The notes under the pieces: model-generated
Told to the model about the DNA's origin: nothing
Database searches by the model: none
Seen by the model: only the letters and a program-made list of their open reading frames with translations
NCBI RefSeq assembly: GCF_002140715.2
Contig: NZ_NGLE02000001.1
Coordinates: 1,647,001-1,711,000, forward strand
Length of the DNA: 64,000 nt
Direction: 5' to 3'
From: Enterococcus sp. 4G2_DIV0659
Lineage (GTDB): Bacteria > Bacillota > Bacilli > Lactobacillales > Enterococcaceae
Position numbers and translations under genes: made by a program
Part shown: positions 17,095 through 26,339 of the stretch, one piece after another
Layout: each line of letters starts with the position of its first letter
How positions within the stretch are numbered: the stretch's first letter is position 1

Positions 17095-20000
17095 CTATGG
17101 TCCTGTCGCCAATTCCCAGGTAATTGTGGCAGAATAAGACTGTTTTTTTGCCATTCCGATAGGTACCTGTAGTCGGAAGTGACCCGTTTTGGTTAAGTTG
17201 ACTCTAGATTTTGTCTGCATTCGATTCGTTTGGATTCGACTATTTTCAAAGCCAAGTAAATCCTTGTCATAATACAAGACATTTTTTAGCTTATCTTTCG
17301 TGACCGACGTAAAATCACTCGATAAACGCGCATACAATTGCCAGCCCTTATCCTTTTTTTCTCCAGTAATTCGGTTGTCACCAATCACGATGTCTTGATT
17401 ATTATCCGCAGGTAAAACAACTTGATCTTTCGCTAAAACACGGCTATCTTGAAATTGCATTTGTTTGGGCACAGAAATAAAACGCAATACACCCTTAAAT
17501 GAAGCATACAATTGTAAGCCATTTCCGCCTTTATAAGGAATCTCCGTTCCAGTAGGATAGACGGTTGTTTTATCCTCTAAAAGATAATTTTTAAACACAT
17601 ATCCTTGGCTTTTGGTTGCTTTTTCTACTTCCGTCACTAAAGTAGGCTCTTGCTCAAAAATCAATGGCTTTCCTACGATTTTTTTAGGTAAGTTAACTAC
17701 GTTCTTGGTCAAATCTTGATTATTCTCATCATAAAGTTTCATGCCTTCTTCATCTATAAAAGAAACGGTGACATCTTCATAACGATAGTCTATCGTTCCG
17801 ACTCTTTGATCCAGACGTTTCGTTTCAGTTAATACAGTATTATCTTTTCCAACAACTTGAAGGGTTAGCGGTTGTTTTAAAGTACCTGAAGTTGGTTCTG
17901 CTTTTTGGAATGCTTGAAGGGACTCATCTTTTATTTTTATTTTATCTTGGGTCTCATCAATTAAACTTCCTTTAGAGATTTGATATACTTTAACATTTCC
18001 ATATTGAGGGCTTAAAAGTTGATCACCTGAAATAGTTTTAGACGTATCCCAAAATATTGGAAAATTATTAGAGCTAAAAACATAATCACCAGCAATCTCT
18101 CCACCAACAAATACCTTTACCGTTATTTCTTTCATTACGCCGCTCACAGCACCAAATTTTAGTCGAAACGTTAAATCATATATCTGCGTTTCTGCAGGAT
18201 TTGTTGAAGTCGCACTATTGATTTTTTTTAGATCATTTTGATCAATTTCCACATTTAATACACCACCAGAAATTCTTGAACCTGTGAGCATATTCCAAGC
18301 ATACAACTTCGCAAAATCATTGGTTCTGCGCAACATACTTTCAGTTAAATTTTGAGCTTGTTCAAAACTAATCGCAAAGTTTTGTGCATCCATAACCGCT
18401 TTGTCATTGTACACAGAGTTACTTGATAGAACACTAACAACACTTGATGTCACTGAAAACTGTTTTTGTGAATCCGTTACAAAATAAGTAACATGCTGTG
18501 GTCCTACTTTTTTTATATCAAAACCAAGTGCTTTCCAGTCAATCGGTTGGGTAATATCATGGGGGTTTCGATTTATTCTGGCATTGAGCCACTCTTGTTT
18601 TTTTAAATCCATACTTTTATTAAAATCGTAGAAATCATAAACCTTCACTGCATTACTGTGGTCAAATTTCCCAGTTGGAGAACCTGTGAGTAGTTTTCTT
18701 TCCACATTTTCTGGAATTTGATAAACCGGGTTATTTTGGTTGATCAAAAGCTCTTTGGGTGCTCGAATAACTGGTGGAAAATCCGCTACTTGTTTGATAT
18801 TTCCATAAAAAATATTATTTTTTGTATCTACTCTTTTGGTCGTTGGTCCACCACTTGGATAGGAATGAACAAATTTCGTTCCTTGTAATGTTCCAGCAAG
18901 ATGGACATTATCACCTTCCATGGAAACAACCACATTAGGTAACACTCGTTCCCCATCTGTACTTATAGTGGACATACTTTCAATTTTAAAGTTTTTATCC
19001 ATGAATCCTGATACAACACTTGGCTCAGTGCCATACCCTACGAAGTCACCTGTAAAGGAGGATATGTACCCGAAAAATACAATTTTTCCTGTCTGATCAT
19101 TTTTGGAAAAGTGAAACGAGCTTGGACTGGTCCCCTTTGGAAATTCTTTTACCAATCGTATTTGTCCTGTAGCTGTATCTAAACATTTCAAATACAATGG
19201 ATTTTTAGTTGAACTTGATTCAAAAAAATAGATAGTATCAACATCTGAAATCTCTTTTTTGATATTGATCGATTTATCTCCTTCATCTGGTTCATACACA
19301 TATTTCAGTTTTCCCGTAGAATCCCAGACATTTAAAAAACTATATTGTGGTATATCTAATGTTCGATCTGTTTTTCCTAATGTTGTCACTCCGACAAAAT
19401 CGCCATTTCTAGTCTTTGTCAACTGAGCTAAACCATCATAAGCTGAAGAAGGTTTAGGAAATCCTAACTTTTTTGAATACAAATCATTTGCATCCGTGGC
19501 TTCTAATTTATCTAATTTTGAATACACAGCATTTTTTGACACAGTAAACACATTATAATTGTTCTTTTCACTGGATCGCCAAGAGATGTACGATGTTTTA
19601 TAGATTGTATCCTCAAAGTCTATACTTGATCGGTTATACGTTTGTCCTTCTAAAGGAAACGTATCACTTGATATTATTTTGCGACTAATAACGTTCAAAT
19701 CACTATCAATGGTCAAAATGGCTGGCCCTTTTTCATTCTCAACATATCCCGAATACACAATACTAAAGGTTCCATCTTTGTTATCGCCAATTAATTCAAA
19801 ACTACTCTCTGATTTTTGGATTTCCAGATTATTTTTCGTTGAGTCTAAATCAGGTGTTTTCCCATCAATCCACAATCTTTTGAGTATTTTGTTGTCTTTT
19901 GAGAGCAAAACAATCTCAGCGACCGTCATCCAATCTGATGTTTCTAAGCCATAAGTAGAATGGGACCAGATCTCTAATACATTGCCGTTTGGCGTTTTAA

Positions 20001-20319
20001 CTGCAGCCGATACAGTATCATTGATTGGTGAACTACTCCCATAAAGCTCTTCTTTCGTCAAATTGATCAAACTAGTATCACCTTGAAAATAATCTGGATA
20101 TTTAGGTTTTAACTCTGGTTCGTAAATCGGTGGGGAATCTTTAGGAACCGTCACAGACAAATCTGAACCAGTATTAATCACGCTTTCTTCAACTGGATGT
20201 GCTTTAATTGCTGTATTGAAATGATTAGTTAGCCAAATAACACCAGCAAATCCTAACACTACACCGAAACAAATAGCTATTTTACTTGCGCTCTTAAGAT
20301 AGATGAACTTACTCATCAT
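17095..20319 (-). CDS. Large WxL domain surface protein
   Basis: 1074 residues. An N-terminal hydrophobic segment (about 12-30) is followed by a long extracellular part with repeated beta-strand units of propeller-like spacing, then MucBP-like strands (VTVSFIDEEGMKLYDENNQDL) at about residue 855. The C-terminus carries KGWQLYARLSSDF and YSATITWELATGP, both WxL motifs. Two adjacent ATGs follow GGAGGT; the second (20316) has the better spacing. It is the first structural gene after the regulator and probably the main surface component of the locus. Confidence 0.88.
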   Translation of the reverse strand: MMSKFIYLKSASKIAICFGVVLGFAGVIWLTNHFNTAIKAHPVEESVINTGSDLSVTVPKDSPPIYEPELKPKYPDYFQGDTSLINLTKEELYGSSSPINDTVSAAVKTPNGNVLEIWSHSTYGLETSDWMTVAEIVLLSKDNKILKRLWIDGKTPDLDSTKNNLEIQKSESSFELIGDNKDGTFSIVYSGYVENEKGPAILTIDSDLNVISRKIISSDTFPLEGQTYNRSSIDFEDTIYKTSYISWRSSEKNNYNVFTVSKNAVYSKLDKLEATDANDLYSKKLGFPKPSSAYDGLAQLTKTRNGDFVGVTTLGKTDRTLDIPQYSFLNVWDSTGKLKYVYEPDEGDKSINIKKEISDVDTIYFFESSSTKNPLYLKCLDTATGQIRLVKEFPKGTSPSSFHFSKNDQTGKIVFFGYISSFTGDFVGYGTEPSVVSGFMDKNFKIESMSTISTDGERVLPNVVVSMEGDNVHLAGTLQGTKFVHSYPSGGPTTKRVDTKNNIFYGNIKQVADFPPVIRAPKELLINQNNPVYQIPENVERKLLTGSPTGKFDHSNAVKVYDFYDFNKSMDLKKQEWLNARINRNPHDITQPIDWKALGFDIKKVGPQHVTYFVTDSQKQFSVTSSVVSVLSSNSVYNDKAVMDAQNFAISFEQAQNLTESMLRRTNDFAKLYAWNMLTGSRISGGVLNVEIDQNDLKKINSATSTNPAETQIYDLTFRLKFGAVSGVMKEITVKVFVGGEIAGDYVFSSNNFPIFWDTSKTISGDQLLSPQYGNVKVYQISKGSLIDETQDKIKIKDESLQAFQKAEPTSGTLKQPLTLQVVGKDNTVLTETKRLDQRVGTIDYRYEDVTVSFIDEEGMKLYDENNQDLTKNVVNLPKKIVGKPLIFEQEPTLVTEVEKATKSQGYVFKNYLLEDKTTVYPTGTEIPYKGGNGLQLYASFKGVLRFISVPKQMQFQDSRVLAKDQVVLPADNNQDIVIGDNRITGEKKDKGWQLYARLSSDFTSVTKDKLKNVLYYDKDLLGFENSRIQTNRMQTKSRVNLTKTGHFRLQVPIGMAKKQSYSATITWELATGP

Positions 20320-20424
20320 TTACCTCCTTCCTTAAAAAATCCTCTTTTTGGCGTTCAAAAATAGTTACATCAACAACCCCTTTCACTTTTTTTCCCCATC
20401 CACCCATCCCAAATTTAGAGATTC

Positions 20425-21168
20425 TCATTCATTGCCTAAACGATACCCCATTGAACGTACAGTTTGGATAAAGTCTGAACTTTGATTCCGTTGTTCAATT
20501 TTATAGCGTATTTTATAAATAATATTGGCTGTTCGGTATCTACTTGTTTGCCAATCAGCTTGGTCTTCATTCCAAATAAAGTTTCCCAATTCTTGATATG
20601 TAACGGTTTTTCCACAATTTCTTTTTAAAATACTCATCAAACGAAACTCAAGTCGAGTCAAAAATATTTCTGTTTCATCAATGCAGATACTCAAATTATT
20701 TTCTTTCAATTGATACTCTGTTTTCTTTGTTTTCCTTCTATTTTGGTATTCTTGCTTTTCATTCACAGCTGTTTCTAAAAGATTGTTTTTCAAATTTTCT
20801 ACTTTCTCTATTTGGCAAAAAGTGAATCGAAACAACTCTTGAATTGCCGCTAGTTCGTTCATACATATCGTGCCATCAGCGCCTAATCCAGCGTAAACTA
20901 ATCGGTAAGGGAGCTGATCTGATAAAGAAAAGACCCATAGATACGATGGTTTATATTGTTTTGCTTGTAAAAGCAATTGTCCAACTTCCCCAGCTGAACA
21001 TGTCTCACTTTCTAAAATACATAGAATATCAGGGGATAGATTTCGTTCTTTTATATAATCAAGTTCGCTTGGTAATAGTACCTCTGCTTGACCGTTTAAG
21101 CGTTCAACTTCCTCTTTAAATGGTTGTGCAAACTCTTTGTTTAATGCAATTAATACAACTTGTTTCAT
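20425..21168 (-). CDS. Winged-helix transcription regulator of the WxL locus
   Basis: 247 residues. The N-terminal ~110 residues form a receiver-like alpha/beta fold (VVLIALNKEF, then PDILCILESE), but I see no clear phospho-acceptor triad. The C-terminal ~95 residues are an OmpR/PhoB-type winged helix (TRLEFRLMSILKRNCGKTVTYQELGNFIW, then IQTVRSMGYRLG). It is upstream of and collinear with the WxL genes, 105 bases away, and the likely local regulator. No sensor kinase is nearby. Confidence 0.8.
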   Translation of the reverse strand: MKQVVLIALNKEFAQPFKEEVERLNGQAEVLLPSELDYIKERNLSPDILCILESETCSAGEVGQLLLQAKQYKPSYLWVFSLSDQLPYRLVYAGLGADGTICMNELAAIQELFRFTFCQIEKVENLKNNLLETAVNEKQEYQNRRKTKKTEYQLKENNLSICIDETEIFLTRLEFRLMSILKRNCGKTVTYQELGNFIWNEDQADWQTSRYRTANIIYKIRYKIEQRNQSSDFIQTVRSMGYRLGNE

Positions 21169-21321
21169 TGTTAAAGTCCTCCCTGGTTTAAACTCTGAGC
21201 GAAAAATTTAGTTTCTTCATATATTTAAGGAAACTATTTCGTAGATTAGTTAATGTTGTCGATCTATTTTACATGTATTCGCTAATTGCTATATTTTTCT
21301 TTAAAAGATATACTATAAATA

Positions 21322-21376
21322 GATAAAGAACAGAAATTCTCGTTTTTCACTAAAACGAGAATTTCTGTTCTTTATC
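21322..21376. terminator. 25-bp perfect inverted repeat, 5-base loop
   Basis: Left arm 21322-21346, loop TCACT, right arm 21352-21376, with no mismatch. It lies downstream of the integrase and upstream of the regulator on the minus strand. A long perfect stem fits a strong terminator, although the T run is short on both sides. Confidence 0.55.
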
Positions 21377-21404
21377 CTCTTTTTATATGCATTTGTAAAA
21401 AAGC

Positions 21405-21428
21405 TTGACGGCTATATTGACGGTTATT
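21405..21428. repeat. Putative integrase arm-type binding site, left pair
   Basis: Two direct copies of TTGACGGYTA spaced exactly 12 bases apart (21405 and 21417), just past the end of the integrase gene. The same pair occurs at 22697-22718 on its other side. Confidence 0.5.
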
Positions 21429-21567
21429 AAACAAGTACTTGTTTTTATACCTACCAAATGAACAGCCAAAACGCATAAAAAAAGAGAGTAAATTAAATTA
21501 CTCAAGTTATTTTAAAATGAAAAAAAGGGAGATGAGAAAGAGGTGAAAATTAAAAAAATTTAATTTT

Positions 21568-22674
21568 TTATAATATAATACCTTCAAATTGACGCATAGC
21601 GTTTCGTTGATCATCAATAAATGAGCTCGTATACGTATCCAATGTCATTTTGATAGAGGCATGCCCTAATAATGCACTTACAGTTGCAATATTTATACCG
21701 ATTTCAACACAACGAGTCGCAAAGGTATGTCTCAATGAGTGGAACACAATATCTGAAAGTCCAAGTTTCTTTTTCAATTTTTCAAAACGGTAGCTAATCG
21801 TCCGTGGCTCAACTGCGTGACCATTTATTTCAACAACAGCTGCAGAAGATGCTTGATCTTTTGCTTTTAACAATTGCTCCATCAAGGTTTCAGTGATTGG
21901 AATCGTTCGTATTGCTTTTCTTGTTTTTGGTGTTGTTTCAATTAATTTTGTTTTTTCTTTTCCAAATGATCGAGAGGTAATTCTTTGTTTTGTTCGACGA
22001 ACGTTAATAATTTGTTGTTCAAAATCTATGTCTGACCATTTTAAAGCACAAATTTCACCAATCCGCATACCTGTTTCTAGTGCTAAAAGGATTGGAAGCC
22101 CTTTGGTATTTTTCTTACTTTCTTTTATCACTTGTGCTTGCTGTCCACGTGTTAACGCAGGGAGTTGCTTTTTCTCAATTTTTGGCAGTCTTGTATGTTC
22201 TGCTGGATTCAAAAAGATATGGCCTCTTTCTTGCGCTACTTTTAAACAGCTTTTAATAATACGAAAGACGATATGTACGGAATTAGGAGCTAATTTTTCA
22301 TTAAGTTGGGTTACTAATTGATCTAAGTGTCCTGTATGCAAGCTATTTAGCGGGATCCTTCCAATTACAGGTAAAACATGAATTGTTAATTTACTTTGAT
22401 AGCTAGCATACGTACTTTCTTTTAGCTGTTCTACCATTTGTTGATTTAGCCAAATATTGACCCAATCACCTACAGTACCATGAAATACATGATTTCCTTT
22501 TTCATTTTGAATAGAGTATATTGCTTTTTTCTCTATCAATTGATTGCGTACGGTCCGATAATTACGTCCGTAGATGTAGCCATAGTGAATAGAACCATCC
22601 ATTTTTCTTGCCTTAGGATATCTACCTTCCCAGCGACCATCTTTACGTTTATAAATATTTTCTCCTCTTGCCAT
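21568..22674 (-). CDS. Tyrosine recombinase / phage-type integrase
   Basis: 368 residues. The N-terminal DNA-binding part (GRWEGRYPKARKMDG) resembles the arm-binding domain of Tn916/phage integrases. A SAM-like core-binding domain is followed by the catalytic domain with the conserved residues in TGMRIGEICALKW (Arg), HSLRHTFATR (His-x-x-Arg), LLGHAS (His) and DTYTSS (Tyr). All active-site residues are present, so it may be functional. It excises or integrates an element, but I can recognise neither a partner excisionase nor element boundaries. Paired 12-bp repeats flank the gene. Confidence 0.88.
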   Translation of the reverse strand: MARGENIYKRKDGRWEGRYPKARKMDGSIHYGYIYGRNYRTVRNQLIEKKAIYSIQNEKGNHVFHGTVGDWVNIWLNQQMVEQLKESTYASYQSKLTIHVLPVIGRIPLNSLHTGHLDQLVTQLNEKLAPNSVHIVFRIIKSCLKVAQERGHIFLNPAEHTRLPKIEKKQLPALTRGQQAQVIKESKKNTKGLPILLALETGMRIGEICALKWSDIDFEQQIINVRRTKQRITSRSFGKEKTKLIETTPKTRKAIRTIPITETLMEQLLKAKDQASSAAVVEINGHAVEPRTISYRFEKLKKKLGLSDIVFHSLRHTFATRCVEIGINIATVSALLGHASIKMTLDTYTSSFIDDQRNAMRQFEGIIL

Positions 22675-22696
22675 TTATGTTCAATCCTTTCATATT

Positions 22697-22718
22697 TTGA
22701 CGGCGGAATTGACGGCTA
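22697..22718. repeat. Putative integrase arm-type binding site, right pair
   Basis: Two direct copies of TTGACGGC spaced 12 bases apart (22697 and 22709), immediately upstream of the integrase start and matching the left pair in sequence and spacing. Confidence 0.5.
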
Positions 22719-22850
22719 CAAAAACCGATCGATTCTTGAATAAATTTGACTAGTGTATAATTTTTCCGAAAAACAAAAATATTTAAAGCAAAAACAATAA
22801 AAACTTTCTACAATTTTTAAATATTTTTACAATGAAATTAAAAAATAGTA

Positions 22851-22970
22851 TTGATTTCCTGATAAAATAATAATAGAATGGTAACGAGTCAAACTATTCT
22901 TTACATTGTAAAAAAATAAAATAAAAACATTTCTTGTTTTAGTGAAGAACAAGAAATGTTTTTTTGTTTT
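22851..22970 (+). ncRNA. Candidate short transcript: promoter plus terminator without an ORF
   Basis: TTGATT (22851) and TAGAAT (22874) with a 17-base spacer are followed about 45 bases later by a 15-16-bp hairpin (22923-22963) and a T run. No ORF with a ribosome site lies between. The expected transcript is about 80 nt. It lies between the integrase and the Mga-type gene; the hairpin could also serve as a terminator for another transcript. Confidence 0.3.
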
Positions 22971-23047
22971 CTTTATTATTTATATCATTTTTTTAAATAA
23001 AAATTATCCATTTTTTTCCAATGTATTCTCCCTCAATGACAAAAAAA

Positions 23048-23084
23048 GTGTAAAACAAAAGTAAAGAACACTTTTGTTTTACAC
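23048..23084 (-). terminator. Terminator of the Mga-type regulator gene
   Basis: GTGTAAAACAAAAGT pairs perfectly with ACTTTTGTTTTACAC; seven T follow on the minus strand. Confidence 0.7.
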
Positions 23085-23189
23085 CTTACGTACGAGTTAA
23101 TCCCTTCGGAAATAAATTGCTGCCTTGTTCAGATAAGTAGTGTAATCAAGGTTATAAAAGAGATTCTTTATTCCCTCCATCCCCCATAC

Positions 23190-24698
23190 CTAGTCATCAA
23201 AGGGCTCCGAGTCTAACTTTTTCAATATCTCATTATCTACTGCTTCTATCAGTCGGTGAATAGCATAGGAATCAGAAAATGTTTGAACGAATACTTTATT
23301 GCCGGATTCGTTCATTGTTTTGTATTCCTTGTCTGTTACAAAAATATCAACATCTGAGCTGTATGTGTCTAAAATAGTGATCTTGTCAGAAAAGAGCTTT
23401 TCAATTTTTCTTCGGATAATATCTGCTATATATACTTTAGAATTTTGCACATATATTTTGACCTTTTCCTTATGCTGCACAGGTTTGATCCTACACAAAA
23501 GACTATAAACTAACAAATAAACTTGCCGCTTGAAAGAGGTTTGATTTTGTTCACCTTGAATCTCTAAAACAGTGGAAAATCCTTTATGTTCATTTTCCCA
23601 TCGTTCAACTATTTCGAATACTTTTTGATACATTTGTTCCTCATAAGTATTTCGCTTCACAAAAATCTCTTCTTCATAAACGTAAAAAAATCTTCTGGTA
23701 TCGTAAAAACTAGCTGTTGCATATACCAAAAACAAGGTCACATTGGAACGGATAAAACTAAAATACTCTTTATCTTTTTGAAAAAAAGTAGTGATGATTG
23801 ACTCTGTTAAAGAATCACAGATCTCATCAAAGTCGGGTCTATCCTTAATCACTACTTTTAATTCATTTTCCTCATTTTTACTATTCGCTCTAATGATTTG
23901 AATCCTGAACATCGAAACAAATAGATATAGAATTTCAGATTCTTTATTTTCAAAATAAGGAAAATGTTTATTTACATAAGTAGAAACATTCTCATATATT
24001 TTCGATAATTTTCCTTGGGTATATATATCTAATTCACTTTCTTTTGCAAGAATATTTCCTTGACTATTTCTTTTTATTGTTATGTATAATAGTAATCTCA
24101 TCAATTCTTTTTGAGCCGAATCCATATGAACAAGGGTTGGAAATTGAGACTCTAATGAATGTTCCAAAAAATGATACGCTTCTTGGGAAAAAATCCAGTT
24201 AGAACTTGCATTAGAAAACACATGGATGAAAAAATTCCGAATACGGTATTCCTCACTTGTTAACTCACCACTACTCGTCATCTCAAGTCCAAAACTTTCT
24301 AATAAGCTCCTAAGCTTTTTTTTATACCTGGCACAAGTAGTCATACTTATATAGTACGTTTCGCAAATGTATTTATTATCAATTCGCCCTTTTAAAAACA
24401 ACTCTTTGATCATAATAAATAAAATCGACTTCTCTAAATAAAAAAATGAAACATCTACATGAGAGCTATTACTTAGCTTAACAGATTCAACTTTTCCAAC
24501 CTTGTTATAGTAGATCTCTAAGTTTTTTTTATCAATATGTGTATTCTCCTCAAAAGAATCAATCACGCTGCGCACCGTTTTATAAGACAACTGTGTGGCA
24601 GAACAAATTTCTGCCATATTTACACTTTTATTTTCATTGATCAAAAAATCTAATACTTGGATTTTATTATTATCCTGTTCGGTAATAAATTCCTTCAT
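23190..24698 (-). CDS. Mga/AtxA-family transcription regulator
   Basis: 502 residues. An N-terminal helix-turn-helix (MAEICSATQLSYKTVRSVIDSF) and a second Mga-type HTH (ICETYYISMTTCARYKKKLRSLLESFGLE) are followed by PRD-like helical regions. The C-terminal EIIB-like domain (VKIYVQNSKVYIADIIRRKIEKLF, then ITILDTYSSDVDIFVTD) completes the layout of virulence regulators such as Mga and AtxA, whose activity responds to PTS phosphorylation. GGAGGGAG lies before the ATG. It is monocistronic and no obvious target gene is adjacent; the WxL locus nearby is one possibility. Confidence 0.85.
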   Translation of the reverse strand: MKEFITEQDNNKIQVLDFLINENKSVNMAEICSATQLSYKTVRSVIDSFEENTHIDKKNLEIYYNKVGKVESVKLSNSSHVDVSFFYLEKSILFIMIKELFLKGRIDNKYICETYYISMTTCARYKKKLRSLLESFGLEMTSSGELTSEEYRIRNFFIHVFSNASSNWIFSQEAYHFLEHSLESQFPTLVHMDSAQKELMRLLLYITIKRNSQGNILAKESELDIYTQGKLSKIYENVSTYVNKHFPYFENKESEILYLFVSMFRIQIIRANSKNEENELKVVIKDRPDFDEICDSLTESIITTFFQKDKEYFSFIRSNVTLFLVYATASFYDTRRFFYVYEEEIFVKRNTYEEQMYQKVFEIVERWENEHKGFSTVLEIQGEQNQTSFKRQVYLLVYSLLCRIKPVQHKEKVKIYVQNSKVYIADIIRRKIEKLFSDKITILDTYSSDVDIFVTDKEYKTMNESGNKVFVQTFSDSYAIHRLIEAVDNEILKKLDSEPFDD

Positions 24699-24824
24699 GC
24701 CAAACTCCCTCCAAGTTCCTCTATCGTGTCTTCATTATATATCCAGCCCGCCATTGCTGTCTATGAAGATGCAAGTATTATGATAATTTGGTTGCCTGTC
24801 TTTGTATAAATGATTAAATAAAAA

Positions 24825-24840
24825 TGTTTCACATGAAACA
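24825..24840. promoter_or_regulatory. parS-like ParB site, one mismatch
   Basis: TGTTTCACATGAAACA differs from the consensus TGTTTCACGTGAAACA at one central base. It lies about 9 kb from oriC, where parS sites cluster in Firmicutes. Confidence 0.5.
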
Positions 24841-25425
24841 AAGTAGCTAAAACCACATTATTATCCACTATATAAGCATTTTAAAAGAAAAGTGCTCCGG
24901 GTAAAAAAATAATAGCCTTTCCAAGAGGAAAAGCTATCAATCAACATTATTTACTTGAAAAATCTATCATCATCAGTAATATTAAACTTCGTTTTACTCC
25001 AGCTGTTAAATTTTCATATTGCATTCAAATACTGTGACACTTCGATATATCATTATATCTTCTATTTTATGGGATAACTCATTTATTATGATAACTTTGT
25101 TATCACTAATAAATTTCTTTTTGGTTTGTATCACTTAACCCTATTCCCTTTCTACTGGTGATAAATATTAACAATAATTCCATATCCCGTTGTTGATTTT
25201 TCATATTTTTCATCAATCATTTTTACAACTTTAATCATTCTATATATCAAGAATAACAATATCTTTATTGATAATTGTCCGAATATTATGGTGAAATATG
25301 AAATAGTCTATAGCTCTTCTAAATACAAGGCTTTTTAAATCTAGTTTTATTTATATTGAACACTCGTAACTATTGATACATAAGTTTTTAACAAAAGGAT
25401 TAGCTAGAAACATTTATAGTAATTT
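24841..25425. other. Intergenic region without a recognisable gene
   Basis: AT-rich. It contains a hairpin terminator for minus-strand transcripts (24912-24937) and short open stretches such as a 40-codon GTG frame at about 25132-25010, which has no convincing ribosome site and follows a stop codon directly. It probably holds decayed sequence. Confidence 0.4.
24912..24937 (-). terminator. Terminator-like hairpin
   Basis: ATAGCCTTTCC and GGAAAAGCTAT pair with one mismatch, followed by a T-rich run on the minus strand. The transcript it ends is not obvious; the nearest minus-strand gene stops 490 bases upstream. Confidence 0.5.
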
Positions 25426-25863
25426 TCATCTAAAGTAGACACGAAACTCTTTTCTATATCTACGAATCTTATTTTTTTTGTTTAACTTATCTGTTTCAGC
25501 AACTCTAACAACTATGTTATCTGTATAATCAATTTTCTTGTCCCTTTTGAACATTCCGGATAATACATTTACTTTATTGTATTGCCAACACCAATGGTCA
25601 GTGCAATAATACAGCTCTCCTGTATTTTTGTCTCTTTGCCAATAATGTTTCTGTTTTTTTTTCTTTCCTTTTAATTTTAATACTTGCTTTAGTAATCTAT
25701 CTTCATCGTAATTTTTGTTATCATCAATTTTTGATAGTATAAATAATAACAATTTTTCAATTCCTAAAACCAATAAAATTAGCAAAGCCAGAACTACAAT
25801 AGAAATAAAAACGATTTTTATCCATTCCCCATTACTTGTTAAATTCTTAACTTTTTCAACCAT
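25426..25863 (-). CDS. Membrane protein of unknown function
   Basis: 145 residues. One strong membrane helix (about residues 17-40) is followed by a charged, lysine-rich cytoplasmic part with CTDHWCWQYNK, an aromatic/cysteine cluster. I do not recognise the family. AAAAGGAG lies upstream; GTG at 25866 or ATG at 25863 are both possible starts. It stands alone among degenerate sequence and could be accessory cargo. Confidence 0.6.
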   Translation of the reverse strand: MVEKVKNLTSNGEWIKIVFISIVVLALLILLVLGIEKLLLFILSKIDDNKNYDEDRLLKQVLKLKGKKKKQKHYWQRDKNTGELYYCTDHWCWQYNKVNVLSGMFKRDKKIDYTDNIVVRVAETDKLNKKNKIRRYRKEFRVYFR

Positions 25864-26024
25864 CACAAAACACAACTCCTTTTACAATTATAAATAAAAA
25901 AATTACATTTAGATTATATCATAAATAAATAATATTATAAAATAAGTATAATTAAATGATTTTCAAACGAACCAACCATATAGATATAGGATAAATATTT
26001 TTCTATAGAGTAAATACATAAAAA

Positions 26025-26049
26025 AAGCCTTTCCATTACAGAAAGACTT
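26025..26049 (-). terminator. Terminator behind a gene remnant
   Basis: AAGCCTTTCC and AGAAAGACTT pair, followed by TTTTTT on the minus strand, 8 bases past the stop codon of the remnant at 26057. Confidence 0.6.
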
Positions 26050-26056
26050 CTTGTCT

Positions 26057-26221
26057 CTATTTGATTCCATAGATAACAAAGTATGGATTTTTAATTGTTT
26101 GAAAATCAGTTCTCATATACACTCTTGCTGCATATCCTGTTACGCCTGATACTTGAACAACGATATATTTGCTCTTATATATCATATATCCATAACGCTT
26201 CAGGAATTGATTATTGTCACT
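26057..26221 (-). pseudogene. C-terminal remnant of a decayed gene
   Basis: A 54-codon open stretch reads like real protein (FLKRYGYMIYKSKYIVVQ, VSGVTGYAARVYMRTDF, then NPYFVIYGIK and stop) and is followed by a good terminator. It has no start codon or ribosome site and is preceded by two in-frame stops. I take it as the 3' end of a lost gene. The family is not recognised. Confidence 0.4.
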
Positions 26222-26339
26222 TTAATAATACTAGCGCAATATAGATTAAGGATAGGTGATGGATTCAATCAGTTCCTAACATTCACATTTTCCAATATCT
26301 CTATAGAAACCTTATATTGAACGATTTAAAGACTTGCTA

